Shown here: positions 14,398-23,091 of the stretch, piece after piece
How positions within the stretch are numbered: the first letter of the stretch is position 1
Layout of the letters: each line of letters opens with the position of its first letter
Source of the DNA: Treponema sp.
GTDB taxonomy: Bacteria > Spirochaetota > Spirochaetia > Treponematales > Breznakiellaceae
Direction: 5' to 3'
Length of the DNA stretch: 64,000 bases
Assembly (NCBI GenBank): GCA_031257675.1
Contig: JAIROG010000034.1
Location: 1 to 64,000, forward strand
Made by a program: the position numbers and the translations under genes
Notes under the pieces: model-generated
Seen by the model: the letters and a program-made list of their open reading frames with translations, nothing else
Told to the model about the DNA's origin: nothing
The model's database searches: none

Positions 14398-17061
14398 TTA
14401 CTCCTCCTTGTTCTCAAAATTATAGACAAACTGCTCGTCGTTAACATCAATGACGGCCTGTTTCAGGGTATGGCCTTCCATGGTGTTCCGCAGGAATTCC
14501 GCGCTGATCTCTGGCAGTATGCTGTTGTTGATTATCGAGTCGATGAGCCGGGCCCCGCTGGCGGCGTTGTCGCAACGGCGGATGATCTCGTCCTTTACCG
14601 CGTCGGTAACGGACAACTCCGCCCGGTAGTTCTCAGCCACCCGCTTTTTGATCTTTCCCAGTTTAAGGTCGATGATACTGTAAAGCTCCCGTTTGCCCAA
14701 GGGATAATAAGGCACGATCTGGAGACGCCCCAGCAGGGCGGCGGGGAATACCCGCAGCATCTCGGGCCGGATGGCCGCTTCCAGAACATGGGGATCCGGC
14801 AACCTTTCCTCGTCAACGCAGAGGTCCGCGATCACATGGTCTCCTACATTAGTGGTCAGGATGATGATGGTGTTGCGGAAATTGATGAGCCGGCCCGCGC
14901 CGTCCTCCATCTGCCCCTTGTCAAAGACCTGGAAGAATATCTCGTGAACGTCCGGGTGGGCCTTCTCCACCTCATCAAGGAGGATCACGCTGTAGGGCTT
15001 CCGCCTCACCGCCTCGGTCAGAACCCCGCCTTCGCCGTAGCCCACGTATCCCGGGGGCGCGCCCTTGAGGGTGGACACCGTGTGGGCTTCCTGGAATTCG
15101 CTCATGTTTATGGTAACGATGTTCTCCTCGCTGCCGTATATCTGTTCCGCCAAGGCAAGGGCGGTTTCGGTCTTTCCGGTGCCGGAGGATCCCGCCAGCA
15201 TGATCACCGCGATAGGCTTGTCGGGGTCCGCCAAGGACGCCCGGGCTGTGGTTACCCGTTTGGCAATGACCGAGAGTCCGTGATCTTGGCCGATAACCCG
15301 GTTTTGCAACTCTTTGTCCAGCGTGAGGATGGATTGAATCTCGTTCTTCACCATCCGGCCCAAGGGGATGCCGGTCCATTCGGAGATAACCGCGGAAACC
15401 GCCTGTCCGTCCACCATGGGGAACACGAGGGGGTCTTCCCCCTGGACTTCCGCCAGTTCCTTCCGTTTCGCGTCCAGTTCCGCCTTGAGGTCCCTGCCCT
15501 TTTCCGATCCTTCCTTTGTTTCTTTCTTCGCCGCTTCCTCCCGGAGCCGGATAATATCCGACACCAAGACTTTTTCCTTTTCGAGCCGTTGTTCCAGGGC
15601 GGCCTTTTTCTCCTCCTCCCCGGTCAGTTCCTCTGCAATGTCCGTGAGTCTTTCGCCGTGGTCGAAGCCCCCCGCTTCTTCCCGCGCGAGAATGTCCCTT
15701 TCCAATTTCAGGGACTCTATCCTGCGGCGGCAGTATTCCAGTTCCGCGGGTTCGGCGTTTTGGCTTAAAGCGACCTTGGCGCAGGCGGTGTCCATAACGC
15801 TCACCGACTTGTCAGGAAGTTGCCGGGCGGGGATGTAGCGCCGGGAAAGTTTTACCGACTGGCTCAGGGCCTCGTCCAGGATGGACACCCGGTGGTGGGC
15901 CTCCAGCGCGGCGGCTATGCCCCGCATCATCTCTGTGCCTTTTTCATCGTCGGGTTCGTCCACGATGATATTCTGGAAGCGCCGGGCCAAGGCCGGGTCC
16001 TTTTCAAAGTATTTGATGTACTCCTGGTAGGTGGTGGCGGCGATACAGCGGATCTGCCCCCGTGCCAGAGCGGGCTTTAAAAGGTTGGCGGCGTCGTTCT
16101 GCCCCGCCTGTCCGCCCGCGCCGATGAGGGTGTGGGCCTCGTCAATAAAGAGGATGATCGGGGTTTCGGAGATCTGCACCGCCTCGATTACCTGTTTCAA
16201 GCGGTTTTCGAATTCACCCTTCATGCTGGCCCCGGCCTGGAGGAGTCCGATGTCCAAGGAAAGGAGGCGGGTCCCCTTGAGGCTGGCCGGCACATCCCCC
16301 GCGGCGAGCCGCCGGGCGAAGCCTTCGGCCACTGCGGTCTTGCCGACTCCCGCGTCACCGGTGATGATGGGGTTGTTCTGGCGGCGGCGCATCAGGATGT
16401 CGATGATCTTGCGTATCTCCATGTCCCGCCCTACAATGGGGTCGCTTTTACCGGAAGCGGCGGCGGCGGTCATGTCCGCCGTGTAGAGCCGCAACGCCTC
16501 GGCGCCGCCCATGGCGGCGCTCCCCATAAGCGACCCGGCCTGGCCGGTAGCGCCGACTTCTCCGGTAGACGCCGCCGGGGAAGCCTCCTCTGCATTCTTG
16601 ACGATCTCCGCGAATTGCTCTACCAGCATATCCCCGTTGATCTTGACGAATTCCCCGCTCATGTTGTGGAGCTGCCGGGCATACTCCGGGGTCTGCTTTA
16701 TGGCGGCAAGAAGGTGTCCGGTCCTGATGGCTCCCTCCTTAAAAACCAGGGAGGCGATCATCCAGGCGTCCTTGATCACCAGTTCTATGGCGCTGGAAAA
16801 GTCCGAGATGGAGGACGCGCCCCGGGGCAGGGCGTCCATGGCGGCGATCATGTCCTTTGACAGTTTTCCCTCATCAAGGGCAAAAAAGCGCATCGCATCG
16901 TGCCAGTCGGTATTTTCCGAAAGGAGTATCTGGTTTACCCAGTGGGTCAATTCAACGTAGGGATTGCCCCGTGTTTTACAGAGAATCGTGGCGCTTTCTA
17001 TTGACTTATACGCCTTCTCGTCGAGTTTTGAAAAAAGCTGAATCCGTTTAAGTTTGCTCAT
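14398..17061 (-). CDS. tssH: T6SS sheath-recycling AAA+ ATPase TssH (ClpV)
   Basis: ClpV disassembles contracted TssB/TssC sheaths. The protein has 887 residues from the ATG at 17061, where AAAGGAG precedes the codon; an upstream extension to 17307 is just open frame overlapping tssG. The N-domain (1-150) is ClpV-like and is followed by an Ala/Gly-rich linker. The first AAA module has Walker A GDAGVGKT at 235-242 and Walker B LFIDEAH. A middle coiled coil is rich in Glu and Lys, and the second AAA module has GSSGTGKT and a LLDEVEKAHPDV Walker B. Both ATPase sites look intact. It lies ten bases after tssG. Confidence 0.95.
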   Translation of the reverse strand: MSKLKRIQLFSKLDEKAYKSIESATILCKTRGNPYVELTHWVNQILLSENTDWHDAMRFFALDEGKLSKDMIAAMDALPRGASSISDFSSAIELVIKDAWMIASLVFKEGAIRTGHLLAAIKQTPEYARQLHNMSGEFVKINGDMLVEQFAEIVKNAEEASPAASTGEVGATGQAGSLMGSAAMGGAEALRLYTADMTAAAASGKSDPIVGRDMEIRKIIDILMRRRQNNPIITGDAGVGKTAVAEGFARRLAAGDVPASLKGTRLLSLDIGLLQAGASMKGEFENRLKQVIEAVQISETPIILFIDEAHTLIGAGGQAGQNDAANLLKPALARGQIRCIAATTYQEYIKYFEKDPALARRFQNIIVDEPDDEKGTEMMRGIAAALEAHHRVSILDEALSQSVKLSRRYIPARQLPDKSVSVMDTACAKVALSQNAEPAELEYCRRRIESLKLERDILAREEAGGFDHGERLTDIAEELTGEEEKKAALEQRLEKEKVLVSDIIRLREEAAKKETKEGSEKGRDLKAELDAKRKELAEVQGEDPLVFPMVDGQAVSAVISEWTGIPLGRMVKNEIQSILTLDKELQNRVIGQDHGLSVIAKRVTTARASLADPDKPIAVIMLAGSSGTGKTETALALAEQIYGSEENIVTINMSEFQEAHTVSTLKGAPPGYVGYGEGGVLTEAVRRKPYSVILLDEVEKAHPDVHEIFFQVFDKGQMEDGAGRLINFRNTIIILTTNVGDHVIADLCVDEERLPDPHVLEAAIRPEMLRVFPAALLGRLQIVPYYPLGKRELYSIIDLKLGKIKKRVAENYRAELSVTDAVKDEIIRRCDNAASGARLIDSIINNSILPEISAEFLRNTMEGHTLKQAVIDVNDEQFVYNFENKEE

Positions 17062-17071
17062 GCCGTCTCCT

Positions 17072-18121
17072 TTATAACTTGCTTTTCTTCCTTCGCGCAA
17101 ACCGGGAAGCGTCGATCCGTAGTTCCAACTTCCTGTCCGTGCTGCCGATCCAGCAGGTATATCCTGCATGGGCCGCATCGTCGTTGGACTGGGTCCAGTC
17201 AAAGCCAAGCCGCGCCGGAGGAACCGCGCCTCGCTCAAGCTGGACAACAAAGGTATAATCCAAAGGCCGGTCCATGTAGAGGTTAATGACCCGGCACAGT
17301 ACCTCAAAACCGCCGGAGGGAGTCATCAAGGACTGATAGAAGTCAAAGCCAATGGGCCCTATCTCTATCTCAACCCGGCGGGTTACACAGAGGCAACTTC
17401 GTCCAATCTGCATGTTCAAGCCCAGTGTTGCGGTGGCGGGATTCCCCAAAACGGCGCGGTGATCCAGATCGAGGTCATAGGGGGCGGCGATAAAGTCCTT
17501 TACCCTTACCCCGGTCTTGAGCATACACCGCAGGGTATCCTCCAGTCCGCTCCGGTTCCTGGCCATAAAGGAAAAATTTTCCGCATAGGAAAGGACGGCA
17601 GACTCGGAAACCGGATCAAAGCCCATGTGCGGAGGCAATCCGGCAAAACTTTTTACAATGTCCCTCACCGGGTCATCACCGGGGCGGTCAAAGCTGATGC
17701 TCTGCTCGTTCTGGGCAAAGGCCCGGTAAAAAAATACATGCATCCGGTGGTGGATAATATCCAGAAACCGCCGCCAGGTTTGATCGTAATAATTGTAGGA
17801 ACGCTGATGCACATAATGGGTAAATTCCAGGGGCATGGGCCCGTTTACCCCCAGAAGGCCGAAGAAGTAGGTAAACAGCGCCGCTTCAACGCCGGACTTT
17901 TTCCCTTCTACAACCTCCGCGATATCGGTGGCGGGAAAGTAGAGGTAGGGCATTTGTCCAAAACGGACATTTTCCTCCGCCGGATGTTTGGCGTAGCCCA
18001 AGCGAGGCCGGTCTGGGGCATTTTTTTCGAGTCTCCGCACAAAGCCCCAAAAATCCGGGGACGCCACACCCTTGCGAAGTCTCTGGGACCAGGTCCGGAT
18101 CAGTCTTCTAAGGTCTTCCAT
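17072..18121 (-). CDS. tssG: T6SS baseplate protein TssG
   Basis: TssG pairs with TssF in the baseplate wedge. I chose the ATG at 18121 (MEDLRRLIRTWSQRL), which has GGGAG nine bases upstream and overlaps the tssF stop by 22 bases; an extension to 18229 would be Cys-rich shadow sequence. The protein has the family segments FTYFFGLLGVNGPMPLEFT and HRMHVFFYRAFAQ. It also has the late stretch LGLNMQIGRSCLCVTRRVEIEIGP. The length of about 349 residues is normal. Confidence 0.93.
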   Translation of the reverse strand: MEDLRRLIRTWSQRLRKGVASPDFWGFVRRLEKNAPDRPRLGYAKHPAEENVRFGQMPYLYFPATDIAEVVEGKKSGVEAALFTYFFGLLGVNGPMPLEFTHYVHQRSYNYYDQTWRRFLDIIHHRMHVFFYRAFAQNEQSISFDRPGDDPVRDIVKSFAGLPPHMGFDPVSESAVLSYAENFSFMARNRSGLEDTLRCMLKTGVRVKDFIAAPYDLDLDHRAVLGNPATATLGLNMQIGRSCLCVTRRVEIEIGPIGFDFYQSLMTPSGGFEVLCRVINLYMDRPLDYTFVVQLERGAVPPARLGFDWTQSNDDAAHAGYTCWIGSTDRKLELRIDASRFARRKKSKL

Positions 18122-19908
18122 ACCGCAACAGCTCCCGATTGTTTGGTTAAAAAATGGATCTCCAGAAGGGAATTGACCGGGGCAAAGGACATTAAAACTT
18201 CCGCAATGATCTTCCCAAAAACATAGCATCCGATACCGGCGTAGGCGGTTTCGTCAAGGGTAAAGGTGATCTTCCATCCCAGTTCAAAAAAAACCGCCCC
18301 CCTCTTTATAAAGCGAAAGGCGCTGCTTTCACTCTTCAGGGAAACTATGCCCTCCAGCATGCGTTCCGTTTCCTCCCCCGCCCTGACTTGATAGGAAGCT
18401 ATAAGCGTCCTGAAAGCCTCCAAGGGGAATTTTCCGTTCTGCCACAACAGGGCGGAGAGGTTAAAAGTAACATGACTCAGTTTTGAAAAATCCGAAGTTT
18501 TCCCCTGCTGAAAGAGGGAATATTCCGGCCTTGTGGGACGGACGATAAAGACCGCCCCGGTCAGGAGGGGGCTGTGGGCGTTCAGCGGCGTTTCCGGCGG
18601 TATGAGTAGGGGCAGATCCCGATTGGTACAGATCGTATCCGCAGAAAACTGGTAGGACCCTTCCATTTTTTTATCCTGTACCGAAAAGGACACAAAGACT
18701 TCGGAGCCTTCATAAGAACTGCGCCGGACATTCCGTGAATTCACCAGGCTCTTGTTGCGGCGCTGGCTGAAAAAATTCTTCATGGACTTTTCTTCCAGAG
18801 GATTGTCATCGTAAAAGCTATTGGCGAAAAAAAGAGTTTCGTTTTGCTCGTTAAAGAATTCCAGACGCTGAATATGCGCCACCTCATAATCATGGGGCGC
18901 CGTCCGGTCTGGAACAACATGAAACTGATATGCCTCTTTTTCGATCAACACCCGGTCGGATCGTTTGGCAAAAAGATTTAAGACGGGAACACAGTTCAGT
19001 CTGAGGGAAGAACTCTTGATGGAAATCAAGGACGGCTCCCGGCGATTAAAAACCAGCAGGAGTTCCACGGTGTTTACGGAGGAAGAAAAAACGCCGCTCA
19101 GGTTCCTAATGGTAAAAAACTTAAAAAAGGCAGGGTAGGCAAAAAAATTTTGCAGCGCCTTGAGTCCCAGAGCATGCCCCCTGATCTGTCCGGAAAGAAG
19201 TTTTTCCCCTGAAGCCAAGGGCATATCAAAAGAAAGCCCCTGTAAGGGAACAAATTGTGTTCCCGCTTCGGCGCGGATATAACAGTCCGCCCTTTCGTGC
19301 ATGATCTGGCGAAGGAGCAGGGAAGCGTCGGCTTCCGCCAGATTGATGTAAACGGTGAGTTCGTCCGGCAGGGAAAAAATGGCGTCCCCGGTAACGGAGG
19401 AGAGTTTTATACGGAGCCCCGCAAGACCCTGGGGATTATTGATCCCGTAATCCGAAAGGTTTCTGGTTATGTATTCCGCGTCTTCTACCGCAAGGGGCAA
19501 GATCACCCTGTCGTCCAGCGTCGAAAAACGGCAGGGAGTGTTAATGGTGGGGATAAAAGCATCCAGCACGGCGCCCGCACCAAGGACGGCGGCGTTCGAA
19601 CGCACCTGCTCGTTGCCGGCGTTGAGGGCCAACTCCAGCACCGCCCCCGAGGGAATGGGATACAGGGCGGCGGGAGACACGGAATTCAAAACCGATTCCA
19701 ATAAATGGTAATACCCTTCGTCAAGTTTTTTCTCTACCCTGGCGGATAAAAAAGCGGTTCCCTCCAGGAGCCGTTCAATATAAGGATCTTCACATTCAAA
19801 TTCATCCAGCCCCAAACGTCCCGCGACCTTGGGAAACTCCGCGGCAAACTCCGCGGCTAAATTCCTTATATAGGTAAGATTATCACGATAATAATCCAAA
19901 AATTCCAT
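18100..19908 (-). CDS. tssF: T6SS baseplate protein TssF
   Basis: TssF builds the baseplate wedge with TssE, TssG and TssK. The N terminus MEFLDYYRDNLTYIRNLAAE followed by EFPKVAGRLG is the classic family start. The start at 19908 has AGGA seven bases upstream; a TTG two codons earlier is also in frame but less likely. Length (602 residues) is normal. A weakly conserved C-terminal region ends inside the start of tssG. It is ten bases downstream of tssE. Confidence 0.94.
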   Translation of the reverse strand: MEFLDYYRDNLTYIRNLAAEFAAEFPKVAGRLGLDEFECEDPYIERLLEGTAFLSARVEKKLDEGYYHLLESVLNSVSPAALYPIPSGAVLELALNAGNEQVRSNAAVLGAGAVLDAFIPTINTPCRFSTLDDRVILPLAVEDAEYITRNLSDYGINNPQGLAGLRIKLSSVTGDAIFSLPDELTVYINLAEADASLLLRQIMHERADCYIRAEAGTQFVPLQGLSFDMPLASGEKLLSGQIRGHALGLKALQNFFAYPAFFKFFTIRNLSGVFSSSVNTVELLLVFNRREPSLISIKSSSLRLNCVPVLNLFAKRSDRVLIEKEAYQFHVVPDRTAPHDYEVAHIQRLEFFNEQNETLFFANSFYDDNPLEEKSMKNFFSQRRNKSLVNSRNVRRSSYEGSEVFVSFSVQDKKMEGSYQFSADTICTNRDLPLLIPPETPLNAHSPLLTGAVFIVRPTRPEYSLFQQGKTSDFSKLSHVTFNLSALLWQNGKFPLEAFRTLIASYQVRAGEETERMLEGIVSLKSESSAFRFIKRGAVFFELGWKITFTLDETAYAGIGCYVFGKIIAEVLMSFAPVNSLLEIHFLTKQSGAVAVWKTLED

Positions 19909-19917
19909 TAACAATCC

Positions 19918-20430
19918 TTATCTCATATAGCTCAGACTTATGTTCCCCGTTTCCATATCCAACCGGGAAATAAAAAGCATCTCTTCGTTTATCTGTTCCA
20001 CATTAATGCGTCCCGAAATACGCAGTTCCAGCAGGGAACGCATGGAAGCGTCGGGGTTGGTAAATTCCACTTCTACGGAATCCGGCGCCAGCCGGGGTTC
20101 AAAATCCCTAATCTGCTTTTTTATATGCTCCAACAGAAATTCCCGCTCGTCATCATTGCATATCTTGCCGCAGTAATCGGAGATACCGTAGCCCAATACG
20201 GAATTCTCCACATCCTCATAGCCTTTTAGTTCTTCCAAGGAGGGGTGGGGCCGGGAAGAAAAAAGCATTTCAATATTCCTGAAAATGTCGTCCTTCACCT
20301 GTTTTTCTGTTATGACATTCAAAGCCGTTTCTTTTTTCTCGTAAGGTTCGTCATCGGTTAAACGCTTGAGTACGTAGGGTTTGTACCGGACATCTTCCCT
20401 TCTGCCGCTCCGGCGGTTTTCGCTTGCCAT
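19918..20430 (-). CDS. tssE: T6SS baseplate protein TssE (gp25-like)
   Basis: TssE is the small gp25-like wedge protein that seeds sheath assembly. The C-terminal two thirds carries the gp25 fold. It includes VENSVLGYGISDYCGKIC, corresponding to the family's N-Y-G-L/I-D-L turn, and the strand-rich end RSLLELRISGRINVEQINEE. The first 60 residues are charged and variable. At 170 residues it is in the family range. CAGGAG precedes the ATG, and a strong hairpin (20447-20468) separates it from hcp. Confidence 0.88.
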   Translation of the reverse strand: MASENRRSGRREDVRYKPYVLKRLTDDEPYEKKETALNVITEKQVKDDIFRNIEMLFSSRPHPSLEELKGYEDVENSVLGYGISDYCGKICNDDEREFLLEHIKKQIRDFEPRLAPDSVEVEFTNPDASMRSLLELRISGRINVEQINEEMLFISRLDMETGNISLSYMR

Positions 20431-20446
20431 ACGCCTCTCCTGGGCG

Positions 20447-20468
20447 AGGGCGCCCGAAAGGGCGCCCT
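20447..20468. promoter_or_regulatory. Nine-bp hairpin between hcp and tssE
   Basis: agggcgccc (20447-20455) pairs with gggcgccct (20460-20468) over a 4-base loop. In the operon's direction it is not followed by T residues, so it is unlikely to stop transcription fully. It is well placed to block 3'-5' decay and raise hcp mRNA relative to downstream genes. On the plus strand it is followed by TTTTT. Confidence 0.55.
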
Positions 20469-20480
20469 TTTTAATCCTTG

Positions 20481-20975
20481 TTATTCGTTAGCGATCTGGT
20501 CGAAGGCGGCTTCAATCGCCCCGTCCTTGGAGCCGTCGGGCTTGATGGGGGTAACCTTCCAAGTGATCTTTCCGGCCACCAGCTCCACCTCTTCCACCGG
20601 CTGCTGGGCAAGGGGATCATTAGCATTGGTATCAATAGTCTTGACTTCTGTCTTCGCCACCCGCACATTTTCCAGGGTAACCTCGTATACCGGAGTGGGA
20701 GCGCCGCCAATTACCCTGCAATACTGGAGCACGGCCTTGCCTATTTTACTGCCATTCACGCAGTAAAGCTGAATCTTCGGCGTTGCCTTGTCCACCGCGT
20801 GGACAAACGTAAAGGGTTGAAATTCCCCCCGACCGGCCACATCGCCGCCCCGCTGGATGGATACATTCTGCTTTGCGCCATGGGCGAAAGCAATAAGTTC
20901 CAGCCATTTGTCATGGGCCTTGTCGGCCGCCTGACCCTCAATTCCTTCGAGTTGCAGAAAATATGTTCCTGACAT
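20481..20975 (-). CDS. hcp: T6SS tube protein Hcp (TssD)
   Basis: Hcp hexamers stack into the inner tube that carries effectors. The 164-residue protein starts MSGTYFLQLEGIEGQAADKA and has the family's early substrate of a beta-barrel with HDKWLELIAFAHG and a central QPFTFVHAVDKATP segment. No C-terminal effector extension is present. A strong TTTGGAGG site precedes the ATG. Hairpins lie on both sides of the gene, which would suit differential expression of the most abundant T6SS protein. Confidence 0.94.
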   Translation of the reverse strand: MSGTYFLQLEGIEGQAADKAHDKWLELIAFAHGAKQNVSIQRGGDVAGRGEFQPFTFVHAVDKATPKIQLYCVNGSKIGKAVLQYCRVIGGAPTPVYEVTLENVRVAKTEVKTIDTNANDPLAQQPVEEVELVAGKITWKVTPIKPDGSKDGAIEAAFDQIANE

Positions 20976-20998
20976 AAAAACACCTCCAAAAAATTTTT

Positions 20999-21018
20999 AT
21001 CCGCAAAAAATTGCGGAT
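20999..21018. promoter_or_regulatory. Eight-bp hairpin in the tssC-hcp gap
   Basis: atccgcaa (20999-21006) pairs perfectly with ttgcggat (21011-21018) over a 4-base loop. In the operon's direction it is followed by AAAAATTTTTT and then the hcp ribosome-binding site. It could be an attenuator or an RNA-processing site that separates tssABC from hcp. Function is inferred from position only. Confidence 0.5.
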
Positions 21019-21030
21019 TGAAACACATGT

Positions 21031-22515
21031 TTAGGACCCGCTGGGGACCTTCGTAACCAGCCGCAGGGAAGCGGTAAGCCCCTCAAGCTGGTAATGGGGC
21101 CTGAGGTAAAACCGCGCGGTGTAATACCCCGGCTGTCCTTCAACCGCTTCAACCTCTACCTTTGCCTCCGCCAGAGGATATTTCGCCTTGATCTCTTCGG
21201 ATGCGTTGGGGTCCCCTGTTACATACCCGGCTATCCAGTTGGAAAGCCAGACCTGCATATCCTCTTTTTCCTTAAAGGAGCCGATCTTGTCTCGGACGAT
21301 GCACTTGAGGTAATGGGCGAAGCGGCTGGTGGCAAAAATGTAGGGAAGCCGGGCGGAAAGACTCGCGTTGGCCGTCGCATCGGGCGAATCGAATTCCTGG
21401 GGGCGGTTCACCGTCTGCCCGCCCAGGAACACCGCGTGATCGGTGTTTTTCCAGTGAAGCAAGGGCAGGAAACCGCTCTTTGAGAGCTCCGCTTCCCGGC
21501 GGTCGGTGATGGCGATTTCCGTGGGGCACTTCATGGACACGCCGCCGTCATCGGAAGGGAACGTGTGGGTCGGCAGACCTTCCACCATGCCGCCCGATTC
21601 CACTCCCCGAATGTTGGCGCACCAGCCGTAGTTGGAGAAGGAACGGTTGATGTTTACCCCCATGGCGTAGGCCGCGTTCATCCAGTTGTACTTATCGCTG
21701 GCGCCGGCGCCGGTATCTTCCTCGAAATCGAATTCCTCGACCGGATTGCTCTTGGCCCCATAGGGGGTCCGGCTCAAAACCCGGGGCAGACAAAGCGCCA
21801 CATAGCGGCTGTCATCGGAATCCCGGAAAGAACGCCACGCCGCGTACTCGGGTGTGGCAAAGATATTGGCGATATCCCGGGGGTTGGCCAATTCCTGCCA
21901 CGAATCCAGGTTCATGATCGAGGGGTCCGCCGCAGAGATAAAAGGCATGTGGGCGGCTGCCGCGATCTGTCCCAAACCCTTGAGTATTTCCATGTCCGGC
22001 GGCGTCTGGTTAAAGTAAAAATCGCCTATCAGGGCGCCGAAAGGTTCGCCCCCGGCGGTGCCGTATTCCTCTTCGTAGAATTTTTTGAAGAGGGGGCTTT
22101 GATCCCAAGCGGTTCCCTTGAAGCGTTTTATCACCTTGCCGATCTCCGACTTGGAGATATTCATCACCCGGAGCTTCATCCGTTCCCCGGTGGCGGTATT
22201 GCTCACCAGATAATCTAGCCCCCGCCATGCCCCTTCCAATTTGGAAAAATCCGGGTGGTGGATGATAAGATTTACCTGGGCCGAAAGTTTCTTGTCCAGC
22301 TCCGCGATGATCCCCTCGATGGTTTTAACCGTATCATTGGAGATCAGCGCGGCGTTTTCCAGAGCTTGACTTACCAGGGTTTTTACCGCCCCCTGTACCG
22401 CCGATGTGGCTTCTTCCGATTTGGGCTTGAACTCATGGTTCAGGAGACTCTCAAAATCGGACAACTCCAGGGTTTCGGGATTAAGGACATCCTGTTTTTC
22501 CGCTATGTCTGACAT
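21031..22515 (-). CDS. tssC: T6SS sheath large subunit TssC (VipB)
   Basis: TssC forms the contractile sheath with TssB. The 494-residue length is typical. Family segments include HHPDFSKLEGAWRGLDYLVS, GALIGDFYFNQTPPDMEIL and PYGAKSNPVEEFDFEED. The C-terminal domain ends with YYTARFYLRPHYQLEGLTAS, which is characteristic. A GGAAGG site precedes the ATG. The gene lies 13 bases after tssB. Confidence 0.97.
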   Translation of the reverse strand: MSDIAEKQDVLNPETLELSDFESLLNHEFKPKSEEATSAVQGAVKTLVSQALENAALISNDTVKTIEGIIAELDKKLSAQVNLIIHHPDFSKLEGAWRGLDYLVSNTATGERMKLRVMNISKSEIGKVIKRFKGTAWDQSPLFKKFYEEEYGTAGGEPFGALIGDFYFNQTPPDMEILKGLGQIAAAAHMPFISAADPSIMNLDSWQELANPRDIANIFATPEYAAWRSFRDSDDSRYVALCLPRVLSRTPYGAKSNPVEEFDFEEDTGAGASDKYNWMNAAYAMGVNINRSFSNYGWCANIRGVESGGMVEGLPTHTFPSDDGGVSMKCPTEIAITDRREAELSKSGFLPLLHWKNTDHAVFLGGQTVNRPQEFDSPDATANASLSARLPYIFATSRFAHYLKCIVRDKIGSFKEKEDMQVWLSNWIAGYVTGDPNASEEIKAKYPLAEAKVEVEAVEGQPGYYTARFYLRPHYQLEGLTASLRLVTKVPSGS

Positions 22516-22528
22516 ACTATACCTTCCT

Positions 22529-23062
22529 TTATTCCGTTCTGGAATCTTCCGTTGGCGCGGCTTTCGCTTCCTTTGCCTTTTGGGACAGGGCTTTAAGCAG
22601 GGCAGGATCCTTGAGCACCTTGTTCAGAAGATCCTCCGCCCCCTGTTTCCCGTCCATGTAGGAAAGCAGATTGGCAAGCTGTTGCCGGGCTTCCATGAGC
22701 TGCTTGATGCCGTCTACCTTGGAAGTAACCGCCGCGGGGGAAAAATCCGCCATGCTTTCAAAGGTCATTTCCACAGGGATATTACCCTCCCCGCCTATTA
22801 TGTTGGGAACCGTAAAGGCTACCCGGGGCTTGATCGCCTTGAGGCGGTCGTCAAAATTCTCGCTGTCTATTTCCAAGACCTGCCTATCTTCGACCCTGGG
22901 CAGGGGATCAGCGGGTTTGCCCGAAAGATCCGACATAACCCCCATGACGAAGGGCAAATCGACCTTTTTTTCCACGCCGTTCATTTCAACATCGTATTCG
23001 ATTTGAACCCTGGGCGCTCTGTTCTTTGCGATAAACTTTTGACCACTGTTACTTGAAGCCAT
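22529..23062 (-). CDS. tssB: T6SS sheath small subunit TssB (VipA)
   Basis: TssB pairs with TssC in the sheath. The 177-residue protein has the N-terminal RAPRVQIEYDVEMNGVEKKV strand and LPFVMGVMSDLSGKP followed by a DRQVLEID segment. The C-terminal helices contain LLSYMDGKQGAEDLLNKVL. An ACAGGAGG site precedes the ATG. It is the second gene of the operon, 29 bases after tssA. Confidence 0.96.
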   Translation of the reverse strand: MASSNSGQKFIAKNRAPRVQIEYDVEMNGVEKKVDLPFVMGVMSDLSGKPADPLPRVEDRQVLEIDSENFDDRLKAIKPRVAFTVPNIIGGEGNIPVEMTFESMADFSPAAVTSKVDGIKQLMEARQQLANLLSYMDGKQGAEDLLNKVLKDPALLKALSQKAKEAKAAPTEDSRTE

Positions 23063-23091
23063 TCCGAACCTCCTGTTTATTATTATGATTC

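Noticed and set aside
14470-15768. 432-codon plus-strand frame
   Set aside because: It is antisense to tssH, whose two AAA+ modules are intact; the antisense product is His/Gly/Phe-rich with no domain.
17062-17307. 82-codon N-terminal extension of tssH
   Set aside because: It overlaps the end of tssG, has no family similarity, and the ATG at 17061 has AAAGGAG upstream and the standard ClpV N terminus.
18122-18229. 36-codon N-terminal extension of tssG
   Set aside because: Cys-rich sequence antiphase to the end of tssF; the internal ATG has a proper ribosome-binding site.
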